From Chloroflexota bacterium (lineage in GTDB: Bacteria; Chloroflexota; Anaerolineae; Anaerolineales; JACQED01), in contig JACQED010000450.1 in the NCBI GenBank assembly GCA_016200785.1, forward strand, positions 1 to 8,683: DNA of 8,683 nucleotides, in the 5' to 3' direction. The notes under the pieces are model-generated. The model saw only the letters and a program-made list of their open reading frames with translations. It did not search any database and had not been told where the DNA came from. Positions 6,398-8,683 of this stretch are shown one piece after another; the first letter of the stretch is position 1, and each line of letters starts with the position of its first letter. The translations under genes and the position numbers were made by a program.

Positions 6398-6425
6398 GAG
6401 TCGTCAGTTATGAGTCGCCAGTTGT
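6398..6425. repeat. Heptamer array at the B2-asnB junction
   Basis: Four 7-nt units (GAGTCGT, CAGTTAT, GAGTCGC, CAGTTGT), equal to two 14-nt units with 12 of 14 matches. They cover the 11-nt spacer, contain the B2 stop codon (6408-6410) and encode the last few B2 residues (about TTGDS), so the original B2 C-terminus may have been replaced. Confidence 0.65.
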
Positions 6426-6893
6426 CAGACGGGGGAATTGTATCATCACCGTAAAACCCTGATAGTTTTCGCCCTCTTCAAAATACGGCTGGCCGTCGAG
6501 TGTCAGCCACGCGTGGCCGGCGACCTCACGATCTGGCCGGCCATCTTTGAATCGCGCGCCGAATTCGATGGCAACCAGCAGACCGGCACGACGAAGAAAA
6601 TGATAGCGGACGAGTGAGCGGCGCAGGCAAAGGCCGAGAGGCGAGCGGCGATCGAGGAGGGCGGTGAGGTCGGCGAGGCGACGAATGCTGGAGGTCGGAA
6701 GTCGGAGGTCGGAAGTTGGAGGAGTAAGGGCGGCTAGGCAGTCGGGCAAGGAGCGATTGGATAAGGCTTGAGGCAGTCGTTGGGCGAAGTCGCGCATTTC
6801 GGCGAACAGGCGGCGATAGCGGGAGTCGAAGAGGAGAGCCGGGAGCGCAGACGGGACGAGAGAGAGGTTGCGGAGGCGAGTGAAAACTGACAC
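6408..6893 (-). CDS. Transglutaminase-like protein, lasso peptide biosynthesis B2 family
   Basis: 161 aa with the hallmarks of PF13471, the cysteine-protease-like fold of lasso-peptide B2 proteins that cut leader peptides. The CLRRSLVRYHFLRRAG motif has candidate nucleophile Cys89; GHAWL has His127 and LDG has Asp133, together a complete Cys-His-Asp triad. The N-terminal 55 residues are the usual Arg-rich helical part. Residues 58-69 (PPTSDLRLPTSS) come from a heptamer repeat, as do the last few residues. The start is GTG 6893, directly abutting the TAA of the upstream HNH-like gene (6894-6896) without a clear ribosome binding site, so coupled translation is likely and the original start may have been lost. 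Next to asnB and near a PqqD-like gene it suggests leader-peptide processing, but no substrate gene is seen. Confidence 0.8.
   Translation of the reverse strand: MSVFTRLRNLSLVPSALPALLFDSRYRRLFAEMRDFAQRLPQALSNRSLPDCLAALTPPTSDLRLPTSSIRRLADLTALLDRRSPLGLCLRRSLVRYHFLRRAGLLVAIEFGARFKDGRPDREVAGHAWLTLDGQPYFEEGENYQGFTVMIQFPRLTTGDS
6690..6722. repeat. Heptamer array inside the B2-family gene
   Basis: Four 7-nt units in register (GGAGGTC, GGAAGTC, GGAGGTC, GGAAGTT; 6690-6717) followed by GGAGG. Translated on the minus strand as PPTSDLRLPTSS, residues 58-69, just before the catalytic-cysteine helix region. It sits in a loop between the N-terminal helices and the protease core, so it is probably tolerated. 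Confidence 0.8.
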
Positions 6894-7112
6894 TTACTCG
6901 GAAGGAGGATGCCAGCCGGCGGCAACCCAATTCCGCCGGACGGCGATGGAATGCTCATGGTTGAGTCGCACAGCCTCAATAGTTGCTCTGCCCACTGGAG
7001 TTAATCCCAGGATCACCACGCCCTCCGCATCCCACTGGAAGTGTTCTGCCCCCTCACCAGCGGCGGCGCGCACCCGCTGACGCAACGCATCGGAGAGGTA
7101 GCCACTCGTCAT
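6894..7112 (-). CDS. HNH endonuclease-family remnant lacking the nuclease core
   Basis: 72 aa. The start (MTSGYLSDALRQRVRAAAG) resembles the first about 18 residues of a group of HNH endonucleases common in cyanobacteria and Chloroflexota. From EHFQWDAEGVVILGLTPVGRATIEAVRLNHE to RRNWVAAGWHPP it resembles their C-terminal part (EHFxW...IxGLTxxGRAT...LxxNR...RRxWVxxGxHPP). The middle 80 or so residues, which normally hold the CxYC zinc site, the His-Ile/Asn-His catalytic motif and the second CxxC, are missing, yet the frame is intact. The start overlaps the 121-aa gene's stop by 4 nt (ATGA), the arrangement of the full-length pair. It is therefore probably nuclease-dead: either decaying, or kept as a regulatory or binding protein. 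Family assignment is from memory of the conserved ends. Confidence 0.72.
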   Translation of the reverse strand: MTSGYLSDALRQRVRAAAGEGAEHFQWDAEGVVILGLTPVGRATIEAVRLNHEHSIAVRRNWVAAGWHPPSE

Positions 7113-7474
7113 GCGGCAAGAGGCTCGCGCAAACCACGCTCAACGGCCTCCCGTAATGCCTCGGCTTTGCGCAACAGACGCCGATCATACTCGCGCATCA
7201 GACGGTCTAGCCGTGCCCGTCCCGCTGTGTCCAAGTGTCCCTCGCGATTGTTGGCAAGGAGGGTGCTCAACTCGGTCTGGTCGGCCTCCGACAGCTGTTG
7301 GTCGCACAAGGTCAGCACATCTGAATCGCTCAGGTCTTTCACCGGCAATTCGGCGGCGGTGCGATCCAGCCATTCGGCCAGCACACTTTCCACAGAGCGA
7401 CGAGTCTGTTCGGCAATACGTTGGGCGCTTTGCGCCACTCGATCGGAGACGGTAACGGTCACCTGCACAGTCAT
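7109..7474 (-). CDS. Conserved 121-aa partner protein of HNH-type module
   Basis: Not a characterised gene. The N-terminus (VQVTVTVSDRVAQSAQRIAEQTRRSVESVLAEWLDR) has the beta-strand plus two-helix look of ribbon-helix-helix DNA-binding antitoxins. The rest is charged and helical, with LSDSDVLTLCDQQLS, ANNREGHL and the C-terminal KAEALREAVERGL. Proteins of this type commonly precede an HNH endonuclease gene, as here, with an ATGA overlap at 7109-7112. A two-gene antitoxin/toxin-like or mobile defence module is plausible but unproven. Start ATG 7474 has a good GAGGTGAG site, and an extended -10 box lies just upstream, so the module seems to have its own promoter. It separates the PqqD-like gene from the B2 gene. 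Confidence 0.75.
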   Translation of the reverse strand: MTVQVTVTVSDRVAQSAQRIAEQTRRSVESVLAEWLDRTAAELPVKDLSDSDVLTLCDQQLSEADQTELSTLLANNREGHLDTAGRARLDRLMREYDRRLLRKAEALREAVERGLREPLAA

Positions 7475-7477
7475 GGC

Positions 7478-7485
7478 CTCACCTC
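7478..7485 (-). promoter_or_regulatory. Ribosome binding site of the 121-aa gene
   Basis: On the minus strand GAGGTGAG lies a few bases before ATG 7474, one of the best Shine-Dalgarno-like sites in the window. It fixes the start of the 121-aa protein. Confidence 0.6.
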
Positions 7486-7499
7486 ATCAAATCTGGCAT

Positions 7500-7508
7500 A
7501 GTATAGCA
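7500..7508 (-). promoter_or_regulatory. Candidate extended -10 promoter of the HNH-type module
   Basis: The minus strand reads TGC-TATACT, a TGN extended -10 element with 5 of 6 matches to TATAAT, about 26 nt before the ATG at 7474. No convincing -35 box lies 17 nt upstream, which extended -10 promoters can do without. It lies in the 48-nt gap after the PqqD-like gene and would let the two-gene module be transcribed separately. Confidence 0.4.
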
Positions 7509-7522
7509 CCAGAACCGAAGTA

Positions 7523-7795
7523 TCACACCTCCTCTGCCAATCCCTCCTTCACCAAATCCCCGGAAATCTCCAACAAATCCGAGGTGACGACTTCGAGCAG
7601 CGCGTCGTAGTCGGTGGCGATCTTGGCGGCGCAGTCGGCGATGGAGCGTTCGCCGTCGAGCAAATTCCAATAGGCCGTGCCGACTTCGTTGAGCGAATAA
7701 TAAACGCCGCTCTTGAGGTGGATGAGGATGGCTTCGTCGGCGACGATTTGATAAGTCGCGTCGGTAGAGTGGCGAAGGCGAGTGGTGGCGTCCAC
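7523..7795 (-). CDS. PqqD-like RiPP-recognition protein
   Basis: Small protein of the PqqD family (PF05402), a winged-helix fold that binds the leader of a ribosomal peptide and presents it to tailoring enzymes; lasso B1 proteins belong to the same group. Typical features are AILIHLKSGVYYSLNEVGTAYWNLLDGERSIADCAAKI, in which the L(D/K)SGxYYxLNEVGxxxWxLLDG core is nearly canonical, and a C-terminal helix ending LVKEGLAEEV. The chosen start is GTG 7795 because GGAGGG lies 7 nt upstream (7803-7808), giving 90 aa. ATG 7810 (95 aa) and GTG 7831 (102 aa, overlapping the upstream gene) are possible but lack such a site. It follows the phosphoesterase gene closely. No precursor peptide is found beside it, so the substrate is unknown. 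Confidence 0.83.
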   Translation of the reverse strand: MDATTRLRHSTDATYQIVADEAILIHLKSGVYYSLNEVGTAYWNLLDGERSIADCAAKIATDYDALLEVVTSDLLEISGDLVKEGLAEEV

Positions 7796-7802
7796 AGCGT
7801 TT

Positions 7803-7808
7803 CCCTCC
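7803..7808 (-). promoter_or_regulatory. Ribosome binding site favouring GTG 7795 for the PqqD-like gene
   Basis: GGAGGG on the minus strand lies 7 nt before GTG 7793-7795. It overlaps the alternative ATG codon at 7808-7810, which itself has no purine-rich leader. This favours the shorter 90-aa product. Confidence 0.5.
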
Positions 7809-7814
7809 ATCGGA

Positions 7815-8683
7815 TTATGCGGGACAGGCACGCTCGGTCAATGCGACGGCCGCGAGCGGCTTCTGCGAAAAGTTGAAGCAGTCGAGCATGTTCGGCGCGT
7901 AGCGATCGCGATTGTTGAGCGGCTCGACGCCGAACGTCGTTTCGATGAAACGAAAGAGGCTTAGGTGCGATTTCAATGTCTTTGACAGGTAACCGGGGCG
8001 CGCGTAGGGGCTGATGACGATGCACGGTACGCGCAGTCCGTAGCGGAATGGCGTGTGGTCGCCCCAACGCTCCACGACCGGCGGTGCGACGTGATCGTAG
8101 AATCCTCCCCAGTCGTCCCAGGTGAAGAACACGGCCATCGAGTTCCACTGCGGGCCGGACATCGCAGCGTTGAGCACGCGCACGGCGTAATTCTCTCCGA
8201 CGCACAGGCTGGTGGGAGGGTGTCCGCTGACGGCGAACTTGCTTACCAGCCACGACACGTTCGGCAACGTGCCGCGCGCGGCGTCGGTAAAGAATTGCGA
8301 GTCGTCGGGCTTCACCTCGGGCCGGCCCAGCATCGGTTGGATCGCATTGAACACGCCGCCGTAATCGGCCCAGGTGATCCCCTTGGCGTCCAGTTTCGTG
8401 GGCAGAGAGGGTGCGTTGAGGCACAAGTCCGGGCACGAGTCGTTCGGGAAAGCTGACTCGATAATCGACGACTGCGCCGCAGCAAGCATGAAGTAGTTGG
8501 GGTCGGACGGGCCGCGCACTTCGGTGAAGTAGCGATCGCACAGGGCAAACGTGCGCGCCAACTTCCAGTAATTCGGCGCGTCGGCTTCGGTGTAATAACA
8601 GCGGCCCAGATCGCCCGCCGTGCCACCGGGCTGAAGCGCGTCGGCGTGGTGGTGGGGCGGGTCGCCGGCGAGACGATCGGCGC
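7815..8683 (-). CDS. Phosphoesterase family protein (phospholipase C/acid phosphatase type), C-terminal part
   Basis: C-terminal 288 residues of a PF04185-type phosphoesterase; the frame is open to the window edge and the 5' end is outside. Family marks: [14 protein letters not shown] near the start of the fragment, [36 protein letters not shown], the metal-ligand region [17 protein letters not shown], and [46 protein letters not shown]. Members are usually exported enzymes that hydrolyse phospholipids or phosphomonoesters; any signal peptide would be in the missing part. The TTG near 8561 is internal, not a start. Five Cys residues are spread through the fragment, which suits an extracytoplasmic protein. 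The stop lies 19 nt before the PqqD-like start, so the two may be co-transcribed; a functional link is not obvious. Confidence 0.88.
   Translation of the reverse strand, partial: ADRLAGDPPHHHADALQPGGTAGDLGRCYYTEADAPNYWKLARTFALCDRYFTEVRGPSDPNYFMLAAAQSSIIESAFPNDSCPDLCLNAPSLPTKLDAKGITWADYGGVFNAIQPMLGRPEVKPDDSQFFTDAARGTLPNVSWLVSKFAVSGHPPTSLCVGENYAVRVLNAAMSGPQWNSMAVFFTWDDWGGFYDHVAPPVVERWGDHTPFRYGLRVPCIVISPYARPGYLSKTLKSHLSLFRFIETTFGVEPLNNRDRYAPNMLDCFNFSQKPLAAVALTERACPA

Noticed and set aside
7109..7474. Firm annotation as a type II antitoxin
   Set aside because: The N-terminus only looks ribbon-helix-helix-like and the partner is not a known toxin; the role remains open.
7549..8541. 330-aa minus-strand frame overlapping the phosphoesterase and PqqD-like genes
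   Set aside because: Its translation is Arg/Ser/Pro-rich with no domain, whereas the overlapping frames match phosphoesterase and PqqD families well.

Overview
The window is GC-rich, with tightly packed genes of average bacterial length. It looks like a bacterial chromosome, most plausibly Chloroflexota (Anaerolineae-like). This rests on a RuBisCO large subunit followed directly by phosphoribulokinase with no rbcS between them, and on the many short dispersed repeats, including G/C-rich palindromes and 7-bp tandem arrays. The taxonomic call is inference from gene content and style; no marker gene is present.

Layout. On the plus strand, 1-645 is the 3' part of a RuBisCO large-subunit gene (form I-like core) and 715-1719 is a complete phosphoribulokinase. 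Together they are the two enzymes specific to the Calvin-Benson-Bassham cycle. A heptamer array and a 17-bp perfect hairpin lie between them, ending just before the prk ribosome binding site. Everything from 1726 to the end is on the minus strand, convergent with prk across a 6-nt gap. In transcription order (right to left): a phosphoesterase (PF04185-type, 5' end off the window), a PqqD-like protein, a two-gene ATGA-coupled module (a 121-aa protein plus a 72-aa HNH-endonuclease relative that has lost its nuclease core), a transglutaminase-like protein of the lasso-peptide B2 family, asparagine synthetase AsnB, an endonuclease/exonuclease/phosphatase (EEP) protein, an ABC transporter ATPase and its ABC-2 permease.

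How the genes may work together. PqqD-like + B2-like protease + AsnB-like enzyme + ABC exporter is the parts list of a lasso-type RiPP pathway (B1, B2, C, D). No precursor peptide is visible and AsnB keeps its glutaminase cysteine, so a biosynthetic role is a hypothesis. The HNH-type module sits between the PqqD and B2 genes with its own promoter-like signal and looks like an insertion.

The most striking structural signal is repeat invasion. At least six loci carry 7-nt-periodic tandem arrays and three carry a C/G-rich palindromic repeat. Many lie inside genes, where they are translated without breaking the frame. All three copies of the palindromic family are read in the same frame, giving related Pro-Leu-Pro...Gly-Val-Arg peptides. 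No tRNA, rRNA, CRISPR array or insertion sequence was recognised. The only gene-free stretches are short spacers (at most 69 nt).
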